A DNA stretch of 64,000 nucleotides from NCBI GenBank assembly GCA_032164245.1, contig JAVMKO010000003.1, positions 83,000,390 through 83,064,389 of the forward strand, read 5' to 3'. Both the position numbers and the translations under genes were made by a program. This document shows positions 54,266-64,000 of the stretch, piece after piece (within the stretch, counting starts at the first letter, position 1; the number at the start of each line of letters is the position of its first letter). The notes beneath the pieces are model-generated. The model was not told the origin of the DNA and did no database searches. It worked only from the letters and a program-made list of their open reading frames with translations. Origin of the DNA: Sternotherus odoratus (lineage: Eukaryota; Chordata; Testudines; Kinosternidae).

Positions 54266-54361
54266 CTTTAGAAATGCCCAAGAGATTTTGCGAAAACCAC
54301 TTTCCTGAATTTGCACTTCAGAGTTGGCTCTTGCTTCATCCATGCTTAAGAAATCAAGGAT
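54266..54361 (-). CDS. AHI1: AHI1 exon c: pre-WD region
   Basis: 96 nt, phase 0 at both ends. The acceptor is TATCTGCAG and the donor AAAG|GTACTG. Encodes [17 protein letters not shown] then [13 protein letters not shown], matching the human ILDFLS...GFRKIAWAFLK segment. A deleted DIRS relic begins about 70 bases upstream, at 54430, so transposon sequence lies very close to this exon's acceptor. Confidence 0.95.
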
Positions 54362-54840
54362 CTGCAGATATTAATTAGAATATATAAATATATTACCATT
54401 GAGAATGCACTTCTTTGAAATATTAAGAGGAGGTTACTCACCTTGCAGTAAGTGAGATTCTTTGAGATGTGTCTCCCTGTGGGTGCTCCACTCTAGGTGG
54501 TGGTGTGTCCCAGCGCCGTTGATCAGAAATCTTCGGTAGCAGTGCCTGGTTGGGACGCACACACTCAGCTGGTGTCTCACGGTCACATTAGAATCTGCCT
54601 GAGCACACGTGTGCCCCCCTCAGTTCCTTCTCTACCATGGAGAAATCATACTAGTACTCCAAAGTATTGGGGAGAAGGGTGGGGAATGGCGCACCCACAG
54701 GGACACACATATCGAAGAACCTGAGTTACTGCAAGATGAGTAACCTTCTCTTCTTCTTCGAATGCTGTCCCTGTGGGTGCTCCACTCTAGGTGGGACTTT
54801 GGAGATGCGGCAGTGAGTACTGTAGAGAGTACTGTATGGC

Positions 54841-55380
54841 CTACGATGCTGTCTGTTGTGTGTCCTGCATGATAGCATAGTGTTTGGCAAATGTGTGTTC
54901 AGATGACCATGTAGCTGTTTTACATATGTCAGGAATGGGTACATTATGTAGGAAGGTAAAAGATGTCGACATAACTTGAGTGGAATGAGTTATAATGCCT
55001 TTGGATGGTTGAATATTTTCAATGCGGTAATAGGATCTGATGCAGTCAGAGATCCACTTGGACAGGTGTCGCTTAGAGATAGTCATACCTTTTGGTAATG
55101 GAGACAAAGAGTTGTGGGGACTTATGAAATGATTTAGTCCTGTCTAAATAGAAGGTGATTGCTCGCCTGACAACGAGAATATGCATAGTTGCCTTGTGCA
55201 AAGTCTCGTGAGCTTTGGGATAGAAAGTAGTAAGTATATCAGTTGGTTAAGGTGAAAGGTGGACACCACCTTAGGGAAAAATTTAGGACGTGGTCTCAGG
55301 GCGACTTTGTCTCTGGAAAAGATTGTGTAGAGAGGATAGGTCATCAGGGCGCTTATTTCTCCTACTCTCCTTGCTGACAT
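54841..55380 (-). pseudogene. DIRS tyrosine recombinase remnant
   Basis: Two frames: 55144-55380 reads MSARRVGEISALMTYPLYTI, and 54841-55107 reads LPKGMTISKRHLSKWISDCI, then ITHSTQVMSTSF and TATWSSEHTFAKHYAIMQ. The active-site HxxR reads HSTQ (Arg lost), and a frame break lies between 55107 and 55144, so it is inactive. Confidence 0.88.
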
Positions 55381-55439
55381 TATTGTAGAACCCTTTCCCT
55401 CAATGTTGTGTCAGCACAGGTTCCACTGCACCTAGTTGT

Positions 55440-57190
55440 AGAAGGTGAGCCGCTTCTGTGTGAAGTAAGTGTTCATGAGAGGGGTCCCTGAATAGGGACG
55501 GGGAAGGGTAGGAGGGTAGGATATAAAAGGGATGGATTAACCAGACTGAACTATTTCAAGGACCCAACGATCCTTGTAATCTGCAGCTAGGCATGTTGGA
55601 AACCCTGGAGGGGGTGGCCAAATGGGAAAGTAGGCAGTAGAATCAAGGGGTGGTTGAGCAGGCCCTCAACTAATGCTTCAAAATTGTTATTTATTTCCCA
55701 ATGCTTGCGAATTAGTTGCTTGTGCTTGATTTTGTCTGCGCTTAGAAGGTCTAGCACGGCTCCTGGTTATATCTTATGTTTTGGGTTGAGGCTGGTAATA
55801 CTGTTGCGTGCATGGTCTTTGATAAGTTTGGTATTGTCTCCTGGGAAGGGATGGGTAAATGCCCAGGGTGTGCAGTATTGCTCTAGAATATTTCATGGTG
55901 TGAAGGACTTCATCAGTTTTCTTGGAAAGAAAGTTTATCTTTATCAAAGAGAAGGTCCTCCACTTTGGTCTGCAGGTCTTTAGGGATGCTGGATGCAGAG
56001 AGCCATGAAGATCTGTGCATAACCACAGCAGTTGCAGTAGTACGGGCTGCTGTGTCCACCATGTCTAGAGATGCTTGTAGGGCTGTTCTGGAAATCAGCT
56101 GGCCCTCAACAAGGACTGACAAAGTCTGATCTCCTATCTTCTGGAATACAGGAGGCAAATTCAAAAAGTGTGTTGTAATTATCGAAGTCATAGCTTGTAA
56201 CTAGGGTGAAATAGTTCACAATTCTGAATTGTAGAGTGGAGGATATATAAACCTTGTAGCCCAAGACATCAAGGCATTTTAAGGTCCTATTCTTGCAGGG
56301 TGGGCCAATAGTGTGGCTGTTTCATCTTTTGTGCAACTGCATCAATGGCAAGAGAGTTTGGTTGTGGAGGAGAAAATAAAAAGTCAGCATCCTTAGTGGG
56401 AACACAGTATTTACGTTCAGCCTTTTTACAAGTTGGTAAGAGAGGCTGGAGTTTGCCAGAGAGTGTCAGTTGGTTCCAGGAGTGCTTCATTTATGGGGAA
56501 TGCCATCTTTGAAGGCGCAGAGGGTTGGAGGATTTTGAGGAGTCTGTGCTGTGTCTCCTGAATGTCTTCTAAGGGGACGTCTTGGCTGAGCGCCACTCTC
56601 TTGAAAAGTTCTTGAAACTGTTTAGTCATCCATGTTCTGTGGAGGTGGAGGGAACAGGGCTCCATCTGGAGCTGATGGAGAGTTAGGGGTCAGTGAGTCA
56701 GGATATGGTCTGTAGCTCACATTCTTAGAAGGGGGTTCAGGTGCTCTAGAAGTAGATGGAGCTGGAGACAGAGGCGCAGAAGGAGGTAGTGGTTTGGTGG
56801 AAGAGGCATGAGGGTGAGTGACAGTAGGAGGTGGCCAAGAATATCACTGAGGCCAAGGCATAGGGTAGAAGAAGCCAGGTGCCGCCCACAGAGAGGCGAA
56901 GTAGGAAAACTGAAGCTGGTGGTTGTGAGCTGTGACTTGAGGTAGAAAAGGTTCTGATGGAGGAGGAGAAGCAGATGGGGAGGGATTTTTCCACTAAGAG
57001 CATTTTAAGCAGCAGGTCCCTGCCACAACGAGCCTAAGTCTTGAGGCTCGTACTTTGGAGGCACTTTGGGGGGACGTGTGTTTCACTGAGGCACTTCATG
57101 CAATGTGAGTGCCCATCATATCTTGGCATGGAGTCTTGACTGGAAACACACTTCTTGAATCCTGAAGCCCCTGGTATCATGCATTAGAAA
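55440..57190 (-). pseudogene. DIRS RT start and gag remnant
   Basis: Near 55440-55500 the minus strand reads like the RT N-terminal LFRDPSHEHLL region, directly abutting the recombinase, so the RT core and RNase H are deleted. 55913-56191 reads LISRTALQASLDMVDTAART and SIPKDLQTKVEDLLFDKDKL, and 56426-56665 FQELFKRVALSQDVPLEDIQ, corresponding to the intact gag C-terminal half. Frames are broken throughout. Confidence 0.82.
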
Positions 57191-57592
57191 TGGCAGGGGA
57201 GTTTCTCAACGGGAGACAAGCATGAGGCAAAAAAAGTTTTGTTTTATTTTTTTTAATCTAAATAACTTAACTAAGTAACTATTCTAAAGGGAAGGGAAAC
57301 AACTGGGATGTTACTAACTAACTATTTCTATGTTCTTTGCAACTGTTTCCTACAGAGAACAGAGCAGAGAATCAGCACTGCCCTGAGTCCCATCTTCAGC
57401 TGAGGACAGTTGAGAATGAATTGAAGGGGGCGTGGGACGCATACGCTCAGGCAGATTCTAACGAGATCGTGAGATACCAGCTGAGCGCGTGCATCCCAAC
57501 CAAGCACTGCTACTGAAGATCTCCAATCAATGGCGCTGGGACGCACCGTCACCTAGAGGGGAGCACCCACAGGGACAGCACTAGAAGAAGAA

Positions 57593-59063
57593 CTACTACT
57601 GAAGGTATTTTAAATTAGGATTTATTGATTTAAACAAAATTCTCATTTTACTTATTATAAAAATATAATTTACTAACAATCCAGTGTCCACAACTACTGC
57701 AAGTGATATTTAAACACACACACCACCACATCAGTGTTATGATCTTCAAGAGCATGTCTCTTTTTTAAAAAAGTTTCTTATTTCACGAGTCTCATTATAT
57801 TTTTATAAACAACTGAACAAAACAACTCTTCACAAACCCTTTCTATGTTCCCAAACTGACTGCACATTTAATGCAGACAGAAGTATATGGTCAAAAAGAT
57901 CATTTTTTTCCCCCAGCTTCATCATTTTGGTATACAATTCTCTTGATTTTATGGTCTGCAACCGGAATCTCCTCATATCCAACCACTTCTCCAACTTTAC
58001 ATGGCATGCATAGAGTTACAATCCATCTTCGGATTTGTGGCTAAATAATGCCAGTGAAAACAATAGAAATGGCAGGCTTTCATTTGACAAAGATTTTGTC
58101 TCAAACTTTAAAACTGTTTCCATGAAGAGCCTCTATATACTACTGGGATCACTTTTGTGATAAGCCAGCAGGATCCTCTCTTAGTACTTTGAATGTAGCT
58201 ATTTTATGAAAATTGCAGACCATAAAGGAACATTGGCACTGTTATTGGATTGCATATGCACAATTTATTTAGGAAAATATTTGATGGGTTATGAAAAAAT
58301 TATTGATTGCACTAGGTTTCTATTTCCACATTAACACTATATAAACTCTCTTGTATATAGCGGTCTATAAATACCGGGTACAAGTATTCTCAAAAACATG
58401 TTTGGAACGTGCTTTACAATTTTTCCTAATGTATTTGAGGTTGAGGTAGTTCTTGCTCTGTGAGCAATGATGAAGGAGAAACATAGGTCTACTTTTTATG
58501 GTAAGCATGCAAAAAGCCTATGGGCTACATGTTGGCTAGCCTTGCTTATGTGTAAAAGTAGGAGGTGGCAACACTAAGGGGTCAGCCACTATCAACATCT
58601 GAACTGTTGGTGTTAGGAACCCAAAAAAGAAGACTGACCCGACCCTGCCCTATTCTTCTGTCAGCAAGAAGTGCCAATGCAATGAGTGGAGAGTATTCTA
58701 CACCCTTTTCAAAGGGTATCATGGCTACCAGTCTGGCATGCCCCTTTCAGTCCTTCCTGGAAGCATTCTGATTGTGTTAATGAGATGTATTCACTAAAGT
58801 ATTTATTTATTACCCAGAACAGAATCCTGCTGAGGGAGGGATTTTCAAAACTCCTTAGTACTGAGCTAATTTTACTCCCATTGGCTTCAGTGAGCGAACA
58901 ACTAGCCAATGCTGTTTTTTAAAATCTCCACCATTATATATATTCTCTTTAAAACTATGGTATTCCAGCAATATAACTGTAAATCATAAATAAAGTGCTG
59001 CCAGGAAGACATGCTCAGAAAACTGCAACTTGAAAAATTCACTGTAAAACATTTTGTCTGTAC
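57593..59063. other. Intron, nothing recognised
   Basis: AT-rich AHI1 intron with no recognisable repeat boundaries. Confidence 0.5.
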
Positions 59064-59256
59064 CTCAAAAAACAGGACTACTTTGGGGTTTTCTTCAGCA
59101 TCTTGAAGGAAATAACTAAAACGTTCATTAAATATGATTTGCTCCTCCCACTCTGGAAGTGTTGATTTAAATTGTCGGAAATCATAAGGCTGGGTCATAA
59201 TAGGAAGAATGTGCTCCACTCGCTCTTGTTCATAAAAAGATGAAACCGCCCGGCTG
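59064..59256 (-). CDS. AHI1: AHI1 exon b: pre-WD region
   Basis: 193 nt, entering with one base and leaving in phase 0 at GAG|GTACAG. Encodes [45 protein letters not shown] and [10 protein letters not shown], closely matching the human segment between the VKIHV block and the ILDFL block. The acceptor is a CAGCAG tandem (59254-59259), so splicing three bases downstream would drop one serine without changing frame. Confidence 0.95.
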
Positions 59257-60065
59257 CTGTTTAAAAACAATCAATTGCAATTGTCAATATTTTTCAAGGG
59301 GTGGTCGTGCAGACCCTCAACCAATATTTCAAAGTTGAAAACAAAAAAGTACAAGACAGCCATTTGCTTTATTTTGGAAAGAATATTCAATAACCACTGA
59401 AGATCTTAATGCAACTGATGATGTACACGGTAATAAGCATAGCTGGATTTCCATATCCCAAAAATCAAGGATTTTGATTGGGCCTGATCCATAGCTCATT
59501 GACACCAATACAAATCCCACTGACTTCAGTGGGATTTGGATCAGCCCCCTCATGAATTACTAGCAGAGCTAGGAACAGGTAAGTGAAACAGTAAGAGAAA
59601 TGGAGAACTCAACTTCATTTCAATATTCTTATCGATAAGCCAATAAGCAAAAAAAAAATAAAAATCTCTTATTCATGCCTCAATATGTTTGTTTGCCTAT
59701 TCTCAACGAGGCTTCTAAAGATTCTGCCATCTCTCTCTTTGTTTTTGGGAAAAGAGTCAATCAGCCACATGGCAAATATGTGTGTCTGATCAGCTACACT
59801 GCTATTCTGATAATACATGTGCTCCAAATGTGAAAAAAACCAATGGCCCCATTCCTGCAAACACTTCTTTATTTTAAGTATGCAAGTTGTGTGGGGATTT
59901 TCACTAAATAAGACTACACCCATGCTTAACATTAAACATGTATGTATATGCTTGTTTAAGTAATTATTTCCAGCAGAAGCAGGCAAATGAAGGGTTGTGG
60001 GTTTTTTGGTTGGTTTTTTTGGGGGGGGAGGGGCGGGAGGAAGAGAAACAAATCTGTAAAATCAC
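59257..60065. other. Intron with small palindrome
   Basis: 59483-59550 forms a hairpin (GGGCCTGATCC...GGATCAGCCCC) related to 40430-40510. Nothing else seen. Confidence 0.55.
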
Positions 60066-60285
60066 CTATTCTCTTTCTTGACATACAAACCAGTTTTCTG
60101 ATCAATCACGTGAATCTTGACCATGGGATGCGAAACCATGAGATCAGTTTTAAGTCTATCAGTTCGATGAATGTAAACCCCTAGCACAAGGCTGTCATCA
60201 AAAGCAAGTTTGGATTGAGTACAAACTTCTGAACTGTTCATTTCCTGTACATTTTCTGCAGCAATTTCTGTGTTTTCTTCTAATG
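60066..60285 (-). CDS. AHI1: AHI1 exon a (first in window): pre-WD region
   Basis: 220 nt. The acceptor is TTCTAG and the donor AG|GTGAT. It enters with two bases of a split codon and leaves with two. It begins in an acidic, poorly conserved stretch (ALEENTEIAAENV) and then enters the strongly conserved block DDSLVLGVYIHRTDRL, SHPMVKIHVID, followed by TGLYVKKEN. In human AHI1 this block starts the ordered region upstream of the WD40 propeller. No upstream exon was recognised between 60286 and 64000, so the N-terminal exons should lie beyond the right edge. Confidence 0.95.
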
Positions 60286-60427
60286 CTAGAAGCAAAGAAA
60301 CAAAGAAACAAAAAGATCTTCAAGCAGAGATTAGTGACAAATTATAAGGATTAAATATCTATCACATTTTCACAACAAACTTTACACTGAGGTAATTATA
60401 TTTAGTTCTGTTCTTTATGCAGTAGAG

Positions 60428-60735
60428 CAGGGGTCGGCAACCTTTCTGAAGTGCTGTGCCGAGTCTTCATTTATTCACTCTAATTTAAGGTTTCATGTGC
60501 CGGTAATACATTTAATATTTTTAGAAGGTCTCTTTCTACAAGTCTTTAATATATAAATAAACCATTGTATGTAAAGTAAAAAAGGTTTTTAAAATGTTTA
60601 AGAAGCTTAATATAAAATTAAATTAAAATGCAGAGCCCCCCAGACTGGTGTCCAGGACCCCAAGTAGTGTGAGTGCCACTGAAAATCAGCTCGCATGCTG
60701 CCTTTGGCACGCGTGCCATAGGTTGCCTACCCCTG
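60428..60735. mobile_element. hAT-type MITE
   Basis: 308 bp. Left CAGGGGTCGGCAACCTTTC, right reversed CAGGGGTAGGCAACC. Flanking CAGTAGAG and CAATAGAG match 7 of 8. Common amniote hAT end. Confidence 0.9.
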
Positions 60736-60743
60736 CAATAGAG

Positions 60744-61270
60744 TATTAAAATAAAGTCAGTGGATTTACAGCATTATACATATGTTTGTCTATACGCATA
60801 CATATTAATACAAGCATTCTCTACCAGCATTTATTATCAAATAAAAATTATTAAACCACAACTCTTGCTCTTGATTTGCATAGGCTCTTCCCTGAGACTT
60901 CAATATACAAGTAGTCATCCATGGTAATAAACTACAGTATGTATGCTCGTTGTCTTTTATTATTTCAATAGTTAAACAATATGCTGTTGAATGGTTCTAT
61001 AATATGATTAAAAATAACTTATTATTCAAATTGCCAGAATAGCACAAGATCATTTAGCAGAATTAGCTGAATCCCCTAGATGAGAATAGGCACTTACAGC
61101 TTTTAATCTGGTGTGCCCATCTAGTTCTCCATTAATTCAACCCCAAACTAGGAAACAGAAAATATGCCATACACCTCCTTAGTTATTTTACAGTATTATA
61201 ATGTCACAGGAGCACCACGACAGTGAAGACTGAAGCACATCATTTGTTTAAAAGTTGACTTTTCTAAGTC
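60744..61270. other. Intron, nothing recognised
   Basis: AT-rich sequence between two hAT MITEs. Confidence 0.5.
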
Positions 61271-61278
61271 CTCTAGAG

Positions 61279-61621
61279 CAGTGGTTCTCAAACTGTGGGT
61301 CAGGATCCCAAAGTGGGTCTCAATCCTGTTTTAATGGGGTCACAATGACTGTCTTAGACTTGCAGGGCCTGGGGCCAAAGTTGGAGCCCGAGGGCTTCAG
61401 CCCTGGGTGACGGGGCTCAGGTTACAAGCCCCCTGCCTGGGGCTGAAGCTCTTAGCCTTTGGCCCCCACTGCCCAGAGTGGTGGGGGTTGGGTTTTGGCC
61501 CCCCTACCATGGGGAGGCAGGGCTACAGGGGGTGCAGGCTTCAGTACCCCCTCCTCGGTCCATGTAGTTAATTTTTGTCGTCAGAAGGAAGTCGCGGTGC
61601 AAAGAAGTTTGAGAACCCCTG
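61279..61621. mobile_element. hAT-type MITE
   Basis: 343 bp. Left CAGTGGTTCTCAAACTG, right reversed CAGGGGTTCTCAAACTT. Flanking CTCTAGAG and CTCTAGAA match 7 of 8. The interior is GC-rich. Confidence 0.92.
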
Positions 61622-61779
61622 CTCTAGAATGAACATGCTTAGTTGGATTTCTTTGAAATTTGGTGTGACTCATGTGGGTGCATGGTAGGGTTAGTGACCC
61701 AAATTTGGGGTCATTTGAGACAGGGGTTCTGGAGATCTATACTCTGGAGAATATAGCCATTTTTAAAAATGTTTCTAGG

Positions 61780-62690
61780 TGGGTATTTCTTTTGCCCAGA
61801 ACTAGAGATTAAACTATTGATGTCATGCAGAGCAAAATGGTCTCAATCTGTCGAGTTTTACGCAAGGCAGAGCACAGATCTGACATCAGGAATCATAACA
61901 TTCAAAAACCAGTAGGAGAACACTTCAACCTCCCTGGTCACTCAATAACAGACTTGAAGGTGACAATCTTAAAACAGAAAAACTTCAAAAACAGACTCCA
62001 ATGAGAAGCTGCTGAACTAGAATTAATTTGCAAATTGGATACCATCAATTTAGGGTTAAACAGAGACTAGGAATGGCTGGGTCATTACACAAATTTAACC
62101 TATTTCCATGTTAAGTATCCTCACACCTTCTTGTCAACTGTCTGATATAGACCATCTTGATTATCACTACAAAAGTTTTTTCTCCTGTTGATAATAGCAT
62201 TGGTATGGCAACTTCCACCTTTTTATGTTTTTCTGTGTGTATATATAATCTTACTTCTGTGTGTTCCATTCTATGCAGCTGATGAAGTCGGCTGTAGCCT
62301 ACGAAAGCTTATGCTGAAATAAATTGGTTAGTCTCTAAGGTGCCACAAGTACTCCTTGGAGTTGTTTTTTTTACAGCACCCACTAAATCTTTGGAAGACC
62401 CAAACTGAGAAGAGTATTTAAGAAAATGTACATTTTTTACAGATATCCATTTCAAAAGGTATTTTTTTCTCCTACTGATAATGGCCCATCTAAATTTAAC
62501 AGCCTCTTAGAATTGGTATGCTAATGTACAATCTTTTTCCCCCCCTTTCTTTCTGTGTGTATAAAAGCATCTTACTTCTATTCCATTCTATGCATCTGAT
62601 GAAGTGAGCTATAGCCCAAGAAAGCTTATGCTGAAATAAACTGTTTAGTCTCTAAGGTGCTACAAAGTCTTCCTTGTTTTATTTTTTACA
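61780..62690 (+). mobile_element. Penelope-like element 3' part with duplicated tail
   Basis: 61895-62095 reads PVGEHFNLPGHSITDLKVTI and, after a break, CKLDTINLGLNRD, then EWLGHYTN, which resembles the C-terminal half of the GIY-YIG endonuclease domain of Penelope-like elements; stops interrupt it. Two direct copies of the 3' tail follow (62160-62360 and 62450-62680), each with ATGAAGT, GAAAGCTTATGCTGAAATAA and TTAGTCTCTAAGGTGC. Confidence 0.72.
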
Positions 62691-64000
62691 CTGCGCATGC
62701 ACCAATATAGGAAAACGACCAGAGGGTTTCCAGTCCCACCTTTTACATGCTTTGAAGCTCGATTCCTATAAATGGTCTAACATCTGAACAGCTAATCAGA
62801 TTATTTTTAAGTTTAGGTAATGGTAGAGACCACATTTGGGGTCATTTGACAGAGGGGCTCCTGAGTTACAGGCCCTCCCAAGAAACTGGCTTCCTTTTGC
62901 TGCTATGTACTGTTAAACTGAGAGACAATTATGACTGGATGAACCACAGACCTCATTGAGACCTATGGCTGTGAACTCACACTTCAGTTTAACATAACTA
63001 AGGATAAATTAATCATAAACCCTACCTAAGACAAAAGGAGTTTTAGACTGAGGGGATGGAGGTTGCTACAATTTGTGAGTAATGGGTGTCAAAATGATTT
63101 TGGGAGAATGTAATTAAAGTGTATGGGGTGGGGAGAGGGTAAATGTGTGAATACTTCCTGGAATGGGAGGGCATTAGGGGATGGAGGAGTGGGGGCAGGG
63201 GGGAAGAATTGGAGATTGGGTTTAGGGCTTTAGTGAGGGGAAAAGGGGTCATGGTGATGTATGGTAGGGGAGGCAAGAAAGGCTGTGGGCTCAGGTAAAG
63301 GAGGCATGCGACCCACCCAACTCTGGCAGTGTACCCCAATCCCCTCAATGGCCTCAGCTCTGTCAGTGCAGCCAAAACCTCTGGAACTCAACCCCTCTGC
63401 ATCCTACTGCTCTGCCAGTGCACCCGAATCTCCTTGCATCTCCCAGTTCTGTCACTGTTCACCAACCTTCCTGCATCCCAACCTGCCTGTATCCCCCCGC
63501 TGTCAGTGCACCCCAACCTCCCTGCACCCCCCAGTTCTGCCAGTGCACCCCAATCCCCTGGCATCCCAACACTATTCCAGTTGTCCTTCACTCCAAGCTT
63601 GGAATGTGAGTCATGTTATTGGAGGGAGAAAATAACAGCAACAGAAACATTTGTAAATCAGGGAGTAAAGATATCAGGGAGATGCATTGTAGTCAAGAGG
63701 CCTAGGTAGAATAGTGGAGAGGGGAATGCAGTAAATGGGTAGGAACATGGTTTAGATAGAATCCTGTGGGTGAGAATGAATGGAGGTGAAGAGCTTGTAC
63801 ATTTCAGAAACTGCAGGGGTGGCAGAGTAAAGATGTGTGTGTTAATTGAACGCAATGGGCATTACTGAAAGAGGGCAGAGTTACGATTGCATGAGCAACC
63901 TTAACTGTGCATTTCCTGGTTTGCATAAATTTGAGTTTTGCTTAATGCAGCACTCTGCAACGAGATGACATATCACCACGCAACATTAACTCTGAGTTAA
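62691..64000. other. Intron with degenerate minisatellite
   Basis: 63330-63575 holds degenerate C-rich units (TCTGCCAGTGCACCCCAA, CTCCCTGCACCCCCCAG; period roughly 45-60). These give spurious open frames on both strands. No AHI1 exon was recognised to the right edge. Confidence 0.6.

Larger units (their letters stand above)
54430..57592 (-). mobile_element. Second DIRS family, deleted and decayed
   Basis: Left end AGGTTACTCACCTTGCAGTA, internal complementary region 54703-54795 (ATCGAAGAACCTGAGTTACT joined to CTTCTTCGAATGCTGTCCCT) and right end near 57545-57592 (GGGACAGCACTAGAAGAAGA). About 3.2 kb, so roughly half the intact length. Gag and recombinase pieces remain; most of RT/RNase H is missing. 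Terminal repeats differ from the 30680-36735 element, indicating a separate family. Confidence 0.88.
3471..60285 (-). other. AHI1: AHI1 (jouberin) gene body, partial
   Basis: Fourteen minus-strand exons with consensus splice sites join into one open frame whose translation follows vertebrate AHI1 from the segment before the WD40 domain to the linker before the SH3 domain. AHI1 is known as a scaffold of the ciliary transition zone and basal body, and its loss causes Joubert syndrome in humans. Domain order seen here: a conserved pre-WD region (exons at 60066-51155), a WD40 propeller (47311-29301) and a low-complexity linker (23067-3471). Exon phases agree at every junction (lengths 220, 193, 96, 186, 153, 133, 124, 230, 104, 119, 131, 141, 203, 118). 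The start codon, promoter, coiled-coil N-terminus, SH3 domain and stop are outside the window. Introns reach 19 kb and are packed with mobile elements. Identification rests on remembered human AHI1 sequence; motif agreement is strong throughout, weakest in the last exon. Confidence 0.95.

Noticed and set aside
63043..63709. Open frames of 110-126 codons near the right edge
   Set aside because: Pro/Ser/Cys-rich translations of a degenerate C-rich minisatellite, with conflicting frames and no splice support.
1..64000. CRISPR array, bacterial operon or phage-like system
   Set aside because: Spliced vertebrate gene, LINE/SINE content and microsatellites show eukaryotic nuclear DNA; no regularly spaced repeats with unique spacers.

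Overview
The window is vertebrate nuclear DNA lying entirely inside one large gene. Fourteen exons on the minus strand (5' end to the right, positions 60285 down to 3471) encode the middle and WD40-repeat part of AHI1 (jouberin, a transition-zone protein of the primary cilium). Every exon has canonical AG/GT boundaries, and 13 consecutive exon phases agree, giving 2151 nt (717 codons) of uninterrupted coding sequence. The N-terminal exons lie beyond the right edge and the SH3-encoding exons beyond the left edge.

The organism looks like a cryptodiran turtle. A tRNA-derived SINE of the turtle 'Cry' type sits at 36963-37145, and the remaining interspersed repeats (CR1, MIR/CORE-SINE, Penelope-like elements, PIF/Harbinger, hAT, DIRS-like, GC-rich LTRs) fit a turtle genome. 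These family assignments are made from memory of consensus sequences, not from a database search.

Layout. 1-3470: intron with a pogo/Tigger MITE and a MIR. 3471-3588: last AHI1 exon in the window. 3589-22864: a 19 kb intron with a Penelope-tail inverted repeat, a 2.3 kb PIF/Harbinger element with a broken transposase, a CR1 3' end, a canonical Helitron, an LTR-like repeat and a hAT MITE. 22865-29441: two exons, a second LTR-like repeat and a hAT MITE. 29442-38198: an 8.8 kb intron dominated by a DIRS-type tyrosine-recombinase retrotransposon (30680-36735) with three long open frames, inverted terminal repeats and an internal complementary region. It is inserted in the gag of an older DIRS relic, which also carries the turtle SINE. 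38199-48805: seven exons. Between two of them is a stack of nested repeats: an L2-like LINE, then MITEs, then a long-TIR DNA transposon, then a solo LTR with a perfect target duplication. 51155-60285: the upstream exons, a Penelope fragment split by a solo LTR, and a second, deleted DIRS family. 60286-64000: intron with two hAT MITEs and a Penelope 3' part with a GIY-YIG-like remnant.

Only the AHI1 exons are host coding sequence. All DIRS copies lie in the same orientation as AHI1, so the AHI1 pre-mRNA carries their sense strand. The strongest items for follow-up are the apparently intact DIRS element with its unusual frame layout (gag and recombinase frames separated by one TGA, with 1.84 kb of dual-open frame) and its insertion into a relative, and a possible 45-nt phase-compatible WD-like cassette exon at 40704-40748.
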